This document shows positions 39,861 through 48,052 of a DNA stretch of 64,000 nucleotides, in pieces. The first letter of the stretch is position 1. Every line of letters begins with the position of its first letter. A program made the translations under genes and the position numbers. Source of the DNA: WHSW01 sp963821025 (GTDB lineage: Bacteria; Actinomycetota; Thermoleophilia; Solirubrobacterales; 70-9); contig CAWGCG010000005.1 in the NCBI GenBank assembly GCA_963821025.1, positions 1-64,000 of the forward strand. Direction: 5' to 3'. The notes under the pieces were generated by a model. It did not search any database, was not told the origin of the DNA, and worked only from the letters and a program-made list of their open reading frames with translations.

Positions 39861-40876
39861 CGCGCCCGGGCCTCGTCGACGAAGAGCGCCATCCTGTCGG
39901 CGAGCGCCGGGTCGCGGATCTCGAGCACGTTCTCGGCGTTCATCTCACCCGAGCGCGAGAGGTTGAACGAGCCGACGAAGACGGTGTCGTCGGCGACCGT
40001 GACCTTGGCGTGCATGAAGTCGTGAACGGTCCCCGGTCCCCAGGGGGTCGAGGGCTTGCCCGAGAACGGCAACAACGTCAGCACCTTGACCAGCAGCGGG
40101 ATCTTCCAGCGCGAATTCTCGGTCCCGGCCCACTGGCCGAAGACGGTGTCGATCTGGGGCTCGTCGACGACGCCGGCGACGTCGACCCGCCCAGCCTCGC
40201 CGACCTCGGCCAGGGTGCCGAGGACGGGCGCCGAGGTGATCACCGGCGAGGCGATCCGGACCCGGACGCTGGCGCTGCCGATCGCCGACGCGATCGCCTG
40301 CGAGAGCTCGGGGCCGTGCCCGGGGGTGAACCAGGCGCGCGCCTCGATCCCCTCGCCGAGCTCGACCATGCGCGGCTCCACCCGGCCCGAGCGCTCGACG
40401 TCGCGGCGCTCCCAGAGCTCGTCGAAGTTCGCCCTGTAGGCGGTTGCCAAGGGCGCGGAATCGAGCGCCACCAGGACGTTCTCCTGGCGGGTCCACGAGT
40501 CGACCGTCCAGTTGGCAGAGCCCGTCCACAGCCCGGTCACGTCGCGGACGGCGTACTTGTGATGCATCAGGTCGGGGATGCCGGGCACAGGGCGGGCGTC
40601 GAGCGGCAGCTCGGCGAGGATGTCGGGCCGCGTCTCCGGGGGCGGGTGCAGCTCGGGCGGGCGCGAGCTGTCGACGTTGTAGAGCAGGCGGATCGCGACG
40701 CCGCGCCCGGCCGCGGCGCGCAGGGCATCGGCGACCGCCGTTCCGGGCGGACCCGGGAGCCGAACGTCATAGAGCGCGAGGTCGAGCGAGTCGCGGGCCT
40801 CGTCGACGAACGCGGCGACCAGCGCCGCGATCTCCTCGGCCGGCTGGCCGCCGTCGGTGAGCGTATGGACCCTCAT
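39707..40876 (-). CDS. Phospholipase D-like (HKD) protein
   Basis: A 389-aa protein with two HKD half-sites. The first is MHHKYAVRDVTGLWTGSANWT (HxKx4D, then GSANWT); the second is FMHAKVTVADDTVFVGSFNLS. Both are complete, so the enzyme should be a working phosphodiesterase, acting on phospholipids or nucleic acids. There is no signal peptide, which favours a cytosolic, possibly nucleic-acid, substrate. The last 50 residues (Ser/Ala-rich, SSTPSASSASSKSAAE) are antisense to the LOG gene and look like run-through rather than a domain. Confidence 0.85.
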   Translation of the reverse strand: MRVHTLTDGGQPAEEIAALVAAFVDEARDSLDLALYDVRLPGPPGTAVADALRAAAGRGVAIRLLYNVDSSRPPELHPPPETRPDILAELPLDARPVPGIPDLMHHKYAVRDVTGLWTGSANWTVDSWTRQENVLVALDSAPLATAYRANFDELWERRDVERSGRVEPRMVELGEGIEARAWFTPGHGPELSQAIASAIGSASVRVRIASPVITSAPVLGTLAEVGEAGRVDVAGVVDEPQIDTVFGQWAGTENSRWKIPLLVKVLTLLPFSGKPSTPWGPGTVHDFMHAKVTVADDTVFVGSFNLSRSGEMNAENVLEIRDPALADRMALFVDEARARYPASSVPASAQAIATTSSTPSASSASSKSAAEIRPGASSSARIQSTSPDQ

Positions 40877-40945
40877 CGCCCCACATTCTGATCGCGTAGC
40901 ATCCGCCGCGCTCAGAACCCGACTCAGAACAGGGAGTGATCGCAG

Positions 40946-42214
40946 TTGGCCGTTGACGTGAGCGAGGTCTCGAAGCTCGAGGTGGAGCCGGGAACGCTGC
41001 CCGAGACGATGGCGGCGTGGGTGATCCGCCAGGAGCGCGAGGGCGAGCCCAAGGACGCGTTTCAGCTCGAGCAGGTCGAGGTGCCCGAGCCCGGCGCCTT
41101 CGAGGTGATCGTCCGGGTGATGGCGGCGGGAGTCAACTTCAACAACGTCTGGGCGGCGCTCGGCAAGCCGGTGTCGGTTTTCGGCTACGGCGATCACCCC
41201 GACTACGGCCACCACATCGGCGGCTCCGACGGCTCCGGCGTCGTCTGGAAGGTCGGCGAGGGAGTGACCAAGTGGGAACCGGGCGACGAGGTCGTGATCC
41301 ACTGCAATCAGGCCTCTTATGAGGATGTCGAGGTCCACGGGCTCGATCCGCTCGCGGCGCCGAGCCAGAGGATCTGGGGCTATGAGACCACCTGGGGGTC
41401 GTTCGCCCAGTTCACCAAGGTGCAGGCGCAGCAGCTGCTGCCCAAGCCCCGCAACCTCTCCTGGGTCGAGTCCTCGGCCTTCGGCCTCACCTACTTCACC
41501 GCCTACCGGATGCTGATCGACCGGTGCAACCTGCAGGCGGGCCACAACGTGCTGATCTGGGGAGCCGCCGGGGGTCTCGGGGTGTTCGCGGTGCAGCTGT
41601 GCAAGGCGGCCGGTGCGAACGCGGTCGGGGTCGTCTCCTCCGAGGACAAGGGCGAGCTGGTCAAGCAGCTGGGCGCCGTCGACTACGTCAACCGCAGCGA
41701 GTTCGGCGAGATGATGCGCTCCGAGGCAAACCATCCCGCGGTCGATCCGGACGCCGACAAGGAGCGCTTCAAGGCCTCGCGCGGATTCGCCAAGCGGGTC
41801 AAGGAGATCCTCGGCGACGCTCCCGACATCGTCTTCGAGCACGTCGGCCAGGCCACCTTCCCGACCTCGGTGTTCACCGTGAAGCCGTTCGGCAAGGTCG
41901 TGATCTGCGGCGGGACCTCGGGCTATCAGCTCGACTTCGACGTCCGCTACCTGTGGATGAAGCAGAAGGAGATCCTCGGCTCGCACTTCGCCAACGCCTA
42001 CGAGTGCATGCGCGCAAACCAGCTGATGGCGGAGGGCAGGGTCCGGCCGGTGCTCTCCCAGGCGATGGATTTCGAAGGCGTCCCCGACGCCCACCAACTG
42101 ATGCACGAGAACAAGCACGCCGGCAAGATCGCGATTCGCGTCGGCGCCGAGACCGACGCCGAGGGCAAGCATGAGGACGGTCCCGGAGCGATCTGGGCCG
42201 AGGTCGGCGCCTAG
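40946..42214 (+). CDS. ccr: Crotonyl-CoA carboxylase/reductase
   Basis: A 422-aa MDR-family enzyme that reduces crotonyl-CoA with NADPH and adds CO2 to make ethylmalonyl-CoA, the committed step of the ethylmalonyl-CoA pathway. The cofactor motif is LIWGAAGGLGVFAVQLCKAA. The CO2-pocket residues of characterised Ccr have counterparts: Asn in NFNNVWAA, the aromatic-Glu pair in WGYETTWGSFA, and the His of LGSHFANAYE. The TTG start at 40946 has GGGAG upstream. The genes for the next steps (mutase, dehydrogenase, hydratase, lyase) lie 4-20 kb downstream in other units. Confidence 0.95.
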   Translation: MAVDVSEVSKLEVEPGTLPETMAAWVIRQEREGEPKDAFQLEQVEVPEPGAFEVIVRVMAAGVNFNNVWAALGKPVSVFGYGDHPDYGHHIGGSDGSGVVWKVGEGVTKWEPGDEVVIHCNQASYEDVEVHGLDPLAAPSQRIWGYETTWGSFAQFTKVQAQQLLPKPRNLSWVESSAFGLTYFTAYRMLIDRCNLQAGHNVLIWGAAGGLGVFAVQLCKAAGANAVGVVSSEDKGELVKQLGAVDYVNRSEFGEMMRSEANHPAVDPDADKERFKASRGFAKRVKEILGDAPDIVFEHVGQATFPTSVFTVKPFGKVVICGGTSGYQLDFDVRYLWMKQKEILGSHFANAYECMRANQLMAEGRVRPVLSQAMDFEGVPDAHQLMHENKHAGKIAIRVGAETDAEGKHEDGPGAIWAEVGA

Positions 42215-42247
42215 CCGCCGCGTCCGGAGCCAATAGTCTTCGCCGCG

Positions 42248-42568
42248 ATGGAGGTCCATTACGTCGAATGGCACGTGGTCCCGTTTCGGCGCGACCGCTT
42301 TCTCGAGGTCTGGACACCGGCGCTCGACCGCGCCCTCGCCTTCGGCGCCAGTGCGGCGTTCATGACCCGCAACGAGGACGACACCCTGCACATCCGCCAG
42401 GTGACGATGTGGGAGAGTCGAGCCGACCAACAGCGCTGGTGGTTCAGCGAGGAGCTGACGACGCTACGCCAGGAGGCGCTCTCCTACTACCACAAGCCTG
42501 TCGATCAGCACTGGCATGCGCAGGTCGCCGACGCCGCCGTCCAGGCCTCCAACGGCCACAGCACCTAG
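42248..42568 (+). CDS. Small alpha/beta-barrel-like protein, unknown role
   Basis: A 106-aa protein starting MEVHYVEWHVVPFRRDRFLEVW with a helix, strand (HIRQVTMWES) and helix pattern that could be a dimeric alpha/beta barrel (ABM/EthD-like) fold. It is rich in His and Trp. It follows ccr by 33 bp on the same strand and is probably co-transcribed. Its position suggests an accessory role, but nothing in the sequence proves it. Confidence 0.6.
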   Translation: MEVHYVEWHVVPFRRDRFLEVWTPALDRALAFGASAAFMTRNEDDTLHIRQVTMWESRADQQRWWFSEELTTLRQEALSYYHKPVDQHWHAQVADAAVQASNGHST

Positions 42569-42578
42569 CCTCGAGCGT

Positions 42579-43517
42579 CTAGGCGACCAGGCTCAGCCGC
42601 TCGCGGCTGCGGGCGGCAAAGGACTCGCCGACCTCGACCAGGATCGCGACCATCTCGTCGGTTGCCGGCGAGCGCGCGCCCTCGGCCCGGGTCGCAGCCC
42701 AGACGCGCCGTTCGGGGGCCGGCGGGTCCGTGGCGCGGACGACCAGGTCCGAGCGCAGGGTCGGCAGCGCCAGGTCGGGCAGCAGGGTGACCCCGAGCCC
42801 GGCGGCGATGAAGCCCTGCATGACGTTGTAGTCGTCGGACTCGAAGCCGATCCGCGGCTCGAATCCCGCATTGCGGCAGGCCGAGAACACGACCTCGCCG
42901 CAGCTCGACGGCCGCGAGCCGCAGAGCCACTCGTGGTCGGCGAGCTCGGCCAGCGGAACGGTCGCTCGCTCGGCGAGCTCGTGCGTGGCAGGGAGCGCAA
43001 TATGCATCGACTCGGTCAGCACCAGGGTGCGGTCGAGGTCGCGCTCATCGTCGTGCGGGACGGTCACGTAGTCGAAGCTCAAAGCCAGATCGAGCTCACC
43101 GCCGCGCAGCCGCGGCAGCGACTCCTCGGGCTCGGCGTCGGCAACACTGAGGCGAACCCGGGGATGGCGCCGGTGAAACACGGAGACGGCCTCGGTCAGC
43201 AGGGTCGCCGAGGCCGAGGGAAAGCTCGCCAGGCGAAGCTCGCCGCCCTCGAGCCCGGCGATCGCCGCCAACTCGCGTTCGGCCTCGTCGAGTCGGGCGA
43301 TCGCCGCCTCGGCGTGGCAGACCAAGACTCTGCCGGCCTCGGTCAGCTTCGGGCCCTCGCGAGTCCGGTCGAGCAGCTGCATCCCGACCTCGCGCTCGAG
43401 CGTCGCGATCTGCTGGCTCACCGCCGACTGCGACAGATAGAGCTCGTCAGCAGCGGCCGAGAACGAGCTCTGCTGGGCCACCTCGCGAAGGATCCGCAAT
43501 CGCTTTACGTCAAGCAT
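42579..43517 (-). CDS. LysR-type transcriptional regulator
   Basis: A 312-aa regulator. The N-terminal winged helix (about 1-65) is textbook: RLRILREVAQQSSFSAAADE, LYLSQSAVSQQIATLEREVG, LLDRTREGPKLTEAG. The periplasmic-binding-type effector domain (about 90-300) follows; the effector is unknown. It converges on the ccr unit and is divergent from the small protein at 43643. A T-N11-A palindrome overlaps its own RBS and start codon, suggesting tight self-control. Confidence 0.9.
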   Translation of the reverse strand: MLDVKRLRILREVAQQSSFSAAADELYLSQSAVSQQIATLEREVGMQLLDRTREGPKLTEAGRVLVCHAEAAIARLDEAERELAAIAGLEGGELRLASFPSASATLLTEAVSVFHRRHPRVRLSVADAEPEESLPRLRGGELDLALSFDYVTVPHDDERDLDRTLVLTESMHIALPATHELAERATVPLAELADHEWLCGSRPSSCGEVVFSACRNAGFEPRIGFESDDYNVMQGFIAAGLGVTLLPDLALPTLRSDLVVRATDPPAPERRVWAATRAEGARSPATDEMVAILVEVGESFAARSRERLSLVA

Positions 43518-43530
43518 AAGGTCACCTTAT
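43516..43530. promoter_or_regulatory. LysR-type operator over the regulator's own RBS
   Basis: ATAAGGTCACCTTAT is a perfect 15-bp palindrome and contains an exact T-N11-A core (43517-43529). On the minus strand it supplies AAGGTGA as the Shine-Dalgarno and reaches into the ATG of the LysR gene. Confidence 0.6.
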
Positions 43531-43642
43531 CAGGTTCAGCATGAATCGATGTTGCGCTAATACCGCCGCCGCGAGACCATGAGATCACGAAACCAACCAG
43601 GTGGCCGTTTCAAGGCAGCCAACCACGAGCGAGGTGAAGCAG

Positions 43643-43996
43643 ATGGAAGCGCAGGCGACAACTATCAACACCGGGATCACGATTCGCCGCATGGACCTCT
43701 CCGACGAGGACCGCGACGCGGTCGCGGAGCTCGCCGAGCGCGACACCCGCCAGCCGCTCGACGAGCCGGTGCTCGGGCTCGAGGTCGAGGGCCGTCTGCT
43801 GGCGGCCGTCTCGCTTACGAGCGGGGGCGAGATCGCCGATCCGTTCGCCCCCACCGACGAGCTGCGCTCGATGCTCGAGTTCCGCGCCGGGCAGCTGCGC
43901 AAGCGCTTCGGGCGCGCGCGGCGAGGCAAGCGGTCGCGGCCGGCGGTCGGCGGCTCGCCCGCCGGCACGATCATCAAGCTGCCGCGCTGGGGATGA
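43643..43996 (+). CDS. Truncated-GNAT-like small protein
   Basis: A 117-aa protein. After ITIRRMDLSDEDRDAVAELAERD comes LGLEVEGRLLAAVSL and ADPFAPTDELRSMLEFRAGQLRKR. This corresponds to the first half of an acetyltransferase fold and is a pattern often found as stand-alone small actinobacterial proteins. The acetyl-CoA motif (R/Q-x-x-G-x-G/A) is absent, so catalysis is unlikely. The tail is basic (RARRGKRSRP). The ATG at 43643 has GAGGTGA 7 bases upstream, which decides against the GTG at 43601. Confidence 0.65.
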   Translation: MEAQATTINTGITIRRMDLSDEDRDAVAELAERDTRQPLDEPVLGLEVEGRLLAAVSLTSGGEIADPFAPTDELRSMLEFRAGQLRKRFGRARRGKRSRPAVGGSPAGTIIKLPRWG

Positions 43997-44000
43997 GCGC

Positions 44001-44291
44001 CTAGTGGCTCTCGAGCGGGGCCATCGTCAGCCCCGCGTCGCTGAGCTGCTGCCAGTAGAGCTCGGCCGGCTCCTTGGGCCCGGTCCAGACGATCGCGCGG
44101 CCCGATTTGTGGATCTGGTCGGCGAACCGGTAGCCGGCGTCGAGATCGACCCCCGGCACGACCTTCGCCAGGGTCGAGGCGACGTGGTCGAAGGTGTTGT
44201 GATCGTCGTTTAGGACGATCACCAGCCAATTGCCGCCGAGTCCCGAGCCAGGCCCCTTGGCCTTCGGGCGCTCGAGCGTCTCAACTGAGAT
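44001..44291 (-). CDS. clpS: ClpS, adaptor of the ClpAP/ClpCP protease
   Basis: ClpS delivers N-degron substrates to the Clp protease. The core is unmistakable: VIVLNDDHNTFDHVASTLAK, then GYRFADQIHKSGRAIVWTG and AELYWQQLSDAGLTMAPLE. The first ATG/GTG/TTG in frame is the GTG at 44222, which would cut into the first beta strand. The frame continues upstream with a typical ClpS tail (VETLERPKAKGPGSGLGGNW) up to the stop codon of the preceding gene. I therefore extend it to an ATC codon at 44291, which has GGGGG six bases upstream. That non-standard start gives 96 aa, the usual size, but is inferred; 44222 is the conservative start. Confidence 0.85.
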   Translation of the reverse strand: MSVETLERPKAKGPGSGLGGNWLVIVLNDDHNTFDHVASTLAKVVPGVDLDAGYRFADQIHKSGRAIVWTGPKEPAELYWQQLSDAGLTMAPLESH

Positions 44292-44309
44292 CGGATGCCC
44301 CCGGGCCGC

Positions 44310-44993
44310 TCAGGGAACGGCCACCACGGCCTTCTTGAAGGTCGCGACGACCTTGCCCTTCTTGTTCTTCTCGCTGCCGACCGCGAACCGGATCTTGGTG
44401 CCCGAGACCTGGCCCGGGTTTTGGTCGTTCACCTTCGCCACCTCCTCACCGTTGACGAGGGCGCGAATCTCGGCGCCGGCGGTGATCAACTGCAGCTGGT
44501 TGCGCTCATTGACCTTGTTGATCGCGTCACTGCGACCGTCGAGCGGAAACGCAGAGCTCGACGGGCCGCGGATCAACTCGAAGCGCTTGCTCTGCGGGAA
44601 GATCCGAAACAGATAGCCGATCCCGCCTCCGCCGGCGCGCAGGTCGAGCTCCAAGAACGCGCCTCCGCGGAGCCCTTGCGGGGTCTTCTTCAGGATCTTG
44701 CCCTCGACCTTGACGTCGTGGTTCGGAAGCTCTGCGTCGCCCTGCACGGGCGGGCGAAAAGAGCAGGTCGTCGGGCTCGACTTGACCGAGGCCAGCATCG
44801 ACTTGCTCTTCGAGCGAAACTCGCGATCGCAGCGCTTGCCGCCGCCGGCCTTGATGATCTCGCGGTACTCGGCGCGACTGGAGAAATCGTTGTCATAGAC
44901 GGTCACCGCCGCCCAGGCGCCGCCCACGCTCAACCCCAGCGCGGCGGTCGCCGCGAGCACAAAAAGGCCGCTTGGAAGCTTCAGATTTCGCAT
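44310..44993 (-). CDS. Secreted concanavalin/LamG-like protein
   Basis: A 227-aa exported protein. The signal peptide is about residues 1-29 (LKLPSGLFVLAATAALGLSV, cleavage near AWA). The mature part is a beta-rich domain resembling LamG or DUF1080-type jelly rolls: VYDNDFSSRAEYREI at the start, PNHDVKVEGKILKKT, GGIGYLFRIFPQSKRFELIR, NQLQLITAGAEIRALVNGEEVA and a final VVATFKKAVVAV strand. Two cysteines may form a disulfide. Carbohydrate binding is possible. The start is the ATG at 44993, chosen for the signal peptide. Confidence 0.72.
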   Translation of the reverse strand: MRNLKLPSGLFVLAATAALGLSVGGAWAAVTVYDNDFSSRAEYREIIKAGGGKRCDREFRSKSKSMLASVKSSPTTCSFRPPVQGDAELPNHDVKVEGKILKKTPQGLRGGAFLELDLRAGGGGIGYLFRIFPQSKRFELIRGPSSSAFPLDGRSDAINKVNERNQLQLITAGAEIRALVNGEEVAKVNDQNPGQVSGTKIRFAVGSEKNKKGKVVATFKKAVVAVP

Positions 44994-45086
44994 TCGAAGA
45001 CCCGGTTTCGAGCAGCGTAGCCGCTGAGCAACCCTGAACACCCCCGCGGTGGGAACGGAGCGGTCGCGGAATTTCACCGACCTATT

Positions 45087-45935
45087 TCAGCCCTCGGCGG
45101 CCTCGGCGCGCTTGCGCCAATAACGCTCGAGCCCGAGCCATAGCTGGTCGGCAGGACTCGCCTGGCGCACCCGCCTGGCGGTCTCGGGGTCGGCCTGGTT
45201 GACCTCGGCCTCGTAGGCCTGGAGGAAGTGATCTCGCCCCCGGCGAGCGCGCGCGGCGCTCGCGGCCAGGCTCTCGCGCAGGCGCTCGAACTGAGCGCTG
45301 ACGTCCTCGACCTCACCGAAGTGGGTCAGCCGCAGCTTGGTCGGGCCAAGCGCCTCGATCCGAGCGACTGAGTCGAGCCAGGCCTCGACGTCGATCTCGG
45401 GCGGAGGGGTCGGCGCCAGGGTGAGCTCGGCGGGCGGGACCCGCACTCCCGCCATATCGCCGACGTAGGCATCGCCGTGATCCAGGTCGAAAAAGCAGAC
45501 GTGGTGGCCGGCATGCCCGGGTGTGTGCTCGACCCGGAAGCCCTCGACCTCGTCCCCGCCGGCGATCGGGACGATGCTCGCCTGCGGGACCGGCACCACC
45601 TCGCCCCAGAGCCGCGCCATGTTCTGCTCTCCGTAGAGGCGCCCGGCGCTGGCCACCAGCTTCGAGGGATCGATCAGGTGCGGGGCGCCGACCTCGCTGA
45701 CGTAGACCCGCAGATCCGGGAAGCGCCGAACCAGCGCCCCGGTGGCGCCCGCGTGGTCGAGGTGGATATGGGTCGCCAGCACGGCCCTGGGCTCGCCCGA
45801 GAGCCCGTTGAGCAGGGTGTCGAGGGTCGAGGTCGGGCCCGGGTCGATGATTAGCTCGCCGCGCACCTCGTGCGCTGCGATCACCCGGTCGTTGCCGAGA
45901 TGCATGACGTCGATGCAGATTGGGTCGTCGGTCAA
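45087..45935 (-). CDS. MBL-fold metallo-hydrolase
   Basis: A 282-aa hydrolase. The zinc motif is ATHIHLDHAG (HxHxDH), with further ligands at HTPGHAGHHVCFF (His) and AYVGDMAGV (Asp), and a late His in LTHFGEVED. This is a full binuclear site. The C-terminal 200-280 is helical and charged. It resembles hydroxyacylglutathione- or lactone-hydrolase-like members, but the substrate is unknown. Upstream lies the second palindromic repeat, then the divergent ecm gene. Confidence 0.85.
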   Translation of the reverse strand: MTDDPICIDVMHLGNDRVIAAHEVRGELIIDPGPTSTLDTLLNGLSGEPRAVLATHIHLDHAGATGALVRRFPDLRVYVSEVGAPHLIDPSKLVASAGRLYGEQNMARLWGEVVPVPQASIVPIAGGDEVEGFRVEHTPGHAGHHVCFFDLDHGDAYVGDMAGVRVPPAELTLAPTPPPEIDVEAWLDSVARIEALGPTKLRLTHFGEVEDVSAQFERLRESLAASAARARRGRDHFLQAYEAEVNQADPETARRVRQASPADQLWLGLERYWRKRAEAAEG

Positions 45936-45941
45936 AGGATC

Positions 45942-46011
45942 GGTAGGCAGTTCGCAGTAGGCAGAGGTGAGATCCGACAGTCTGCCTACTGCCTGCTGCC
46001 CACTGCTTACT
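45942..46011. repeat. Intergenic copy of the palindromic repeat
   Basis: The left arm GGTAGGCAGTTCGCAGTAGG (from 45942) and right arm TCTGCCTACTGCCTGCTGCC (from 45981), running to 46011, form an imperfect hairpin. Words shared with the element inside fbiC include GTAGGCAGTTCGCAGT and CTACTGCCT. It fills nearly all of the 101-bp gap between the metallo-hydrolase and ecm and may carry or disturb their promoters. Confidence 0.85.
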
Positions 46012-46036
46012 GACGTCCGAAACTAGACTCCTCCAG

Positions 46037-48037
46037 ATGAGCGAGCACCGCTTGCCTGAGCCCGATCGCCCCTGGGTGATGCGCACCTATGCGGGCCACT
46101 CCGACGCGCGGCGCTCGAACGAGCTCTACCGGCGCAACCTGGCCAAGGGGCAGACCGGCCTCTCGATCGCCTTCGACCTACCGACCCAGACGGGCTATGA
46201 CCCCGATCACTCCCTCGCCCGCGGCGAGGTCGGCAAGGTCGGCGTCTCGATCGTCCACAAGGGCGACATGCATGCGCTGCTCGACGGCATCCCGCTCGAG
46301 GAGATGAACACCTCGATGACGATCAACGCCACCGCGGCCTGGCTGCTGGGTCTCTACGCGACCGTCGCCACCGAGAACGGGATCGCGCTGGAGGCGCTCA
46401 ACGGCACGACCCAGAACGACATCATCAAGGAGTACCTGTCGCGGGGGACCTACGCGTTTCCGCCGGGCCCATCGATGCGGCTGATCGCCGATACGGTCGC
46501 CTTCGCGGTCCACGAGATGCCGCGCTGGAACCCGACCAACGTCTGCAGTTATCACCTGCAGGAGGCCGGAGCGACTCCGGTGCAGGAAATCGCCTATTCG
46601 CTCGCGACCGCGATCGCAGTCCTGGACGAGGTCAAGGCGCGCGGCGAGGTCGCCGAACAGGACTTCGCCAAGGTCTTCGGGCGGATCTCCTTCTTCGTCA
46701 ACGCCGGGGTCCGCTTCGTCGAGGAGCACGCGAAGCTGCGCGCGATGGGCGTGCTTTGGGAGCAGATCGGCCGTGATCGCTATGGCGTCGACGATCCGAA
46801 GTTGCTGCGCCTGCGCTACGGCGTCCAGGTCAACTCGCTCGGCCTGACCGAAGCACAGCCCGAGAACAACGTCCAGCGGATCGTGCTCGAGGCCCTGGCG
46901 GTCACCCTGGGGCGCGATGCCCGGGCGCGGGCGATCCAGCTGCCGGCCTGGAACGAGGCGATGGGCCTGCCCCGGCCCTGGGACCAGCAGTGGAGCCTGC
47001 GGATCCAGCAGGTGCTCGCGTTCGAGACCGACCTGCTCGAGTATCCGGACATCTTCGAGGGTTCGAAGGTGATCGAGGGGCTGGTCGCCGAGCTGACCGA
47101 GGGAGCCCGCGAGGAGATGGCGAGCGTTGCCGACCAGGGCGGCGCGGTCGACGCTGTCGCCTACATGAAGGCGCGGCTGGTCGAGTCCCACCGCGAGCGG
47201 ATCTCGAAGATCGAACGCGGGGAGATCAAGGTGATCGGCCAGAACTGCTACACCGAGACCGAGGACTCGCCGCTGACGGCGGGCGCCGACGGCGGCATCC
47301 TCACCCCCGATCCCGAGGTCGAGAGAGAACGACGCGAGGCGCTCGAGGAGTGGCGCGGCGAGCGCGACCAGGCTGCTGTCGAGGAGGCGCTCGAACAGCT
47401 GGCCGCCGCGGCGGCGGACGAGTCGGCGAACATCATGGCGGCGACGATCGCCTCCGCCAGGGCCGGCGTGACCACGGGCGAGTGGGCGGCGACGCTGCGG
47501 GAGGTGTTCGGCGACTACCGGGCACCCACGGGAGTCTCGGGTGCCGCGTCGGCCGGCGACGAGACCGAGCTGGCCGCGATTCGCAAGCGGGTCGACGAGC
47601 TCACCGGTCGGATCGGTCATCGGCCGCGGATCCTGGTCGGCAAGCCCGGGCTCGACGGTCACTCCAACGGCGCCGAGCAGATCGCGGTCCGAGCCCGCGA
47701 CGTCGGTATGGAGGTCGTCTACCAGGGCATCCGGCTCACCCCCGAGCAGATCGCCGCCTCGGCACGCGACGAGGACGTCGACGTGGTCGGGCTCTCGATT
47801 CTCTCGGGCTCCCACCTCGAGCTGATCCCGGAGACGCTGCGGCTGCTGCGCGCCGACGACGTCGACGTTCCGGTCGTGGTCGGCGGGATCATCCCCGCCG
47901 CCGACGCGGAGAGGCTGCGCGAGGCCGGCGTCGCCGGCGTCTATACCCCGAAGGACTTCGACGTCAACCGGATCATGGGCGAGATCGTCGACATCCTCGC
48001 CGCGCGCAACCAGGCGGCCGCCGGCTCACCCGCCTAG
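46037..48037 (+). CDS. ecm: Ethylmalonyl-CoA mutase (MeaA type)
   Basis: A 666-aa coenzyme B12-dependent mutase that turns (2R)-ethylmalonyl-CoA into methylsuccinyl-CoA. The N-terminal barrel begins PWVMRTYAGHSDARRSNELY, as in Streptomyces MeaA. It contains LPTQTGYDPDHSLARGEVGK, MTINATAAWLLGLY and LQEAGATPVQEIAYSLATAI. The C-terminal B12 domain carries KPGLDGHSNGAEQIA, whose DxH supplies the cobalt ligand. The overall pattern is that of Ecm rather than methylmalonyl-CoA mutase (no separate small subunit; single chain of 660-680 aa). No cobalamin riboswitch was seen upstream. Confidence 0.92.
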   Translation: MSEHRLPEPDRPWVMRTYAGHSDARRSNELYRRNLAKGQTGLSIAFDLPTQTGYDPDHSLARGEVGKVGVSIVHKGDMHALLDGIPLEEMNTSMTINATAAWLLGLYATVATENGIALEALNGTTQNDIIKEYLSRGTYAFPPGPSMRLIADTVAFAVHEMPRWNPTNVCSYHLQEAGATPVQEIAYSLATAIAVLDEVKARGEVAEQDFAKVFGRISFFVNAGVRFVEEHAKLRAMGVLWEQIGRDRYGVDDPKLLRLRYGVQVNSLGLTEAQPENNVQRIVLEALAVTLGRDARARAIQLPAWNEAMGLPRPWDQQWSLRIQQVLAFETDLLEYPDIFEGSKVIEGLVAELTEGAREEMASVADQGGAVDAVAYMKARLVESHRERISKIERGEIKVIGQNCYTETEDSPLTAGADGGILTPDPEVERERREALEEWRGERDQAAVEEALEQLAAAAADESANIMAATIASARAGVTTGEWAATLREVFGDYRAPTGVSGAASAGDETELAAIRKRVDELTGRIGHRPRILVGKPGLDGHSNGAEQIAVRARDVGMEVVYQGIRLTPEQIAASARDEDVDVVGLSILSGSHLELIPETLRLLRADDVDVPVVVGGIIPAADAERLREAGVAGVYTPKDFDVNRIMGEIVDILAARNQAAAGSPA

Positions 48038-48052
48038 AAGCGACGGCGTCTC

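Noticed and set aside
45936..46036. Cobalamin riboswitch upstream of the B12-dependent mutase
   Set aside because: The gap is filled by the palindromic repeat. No B12-box-like sequence was seen and the space is too short.
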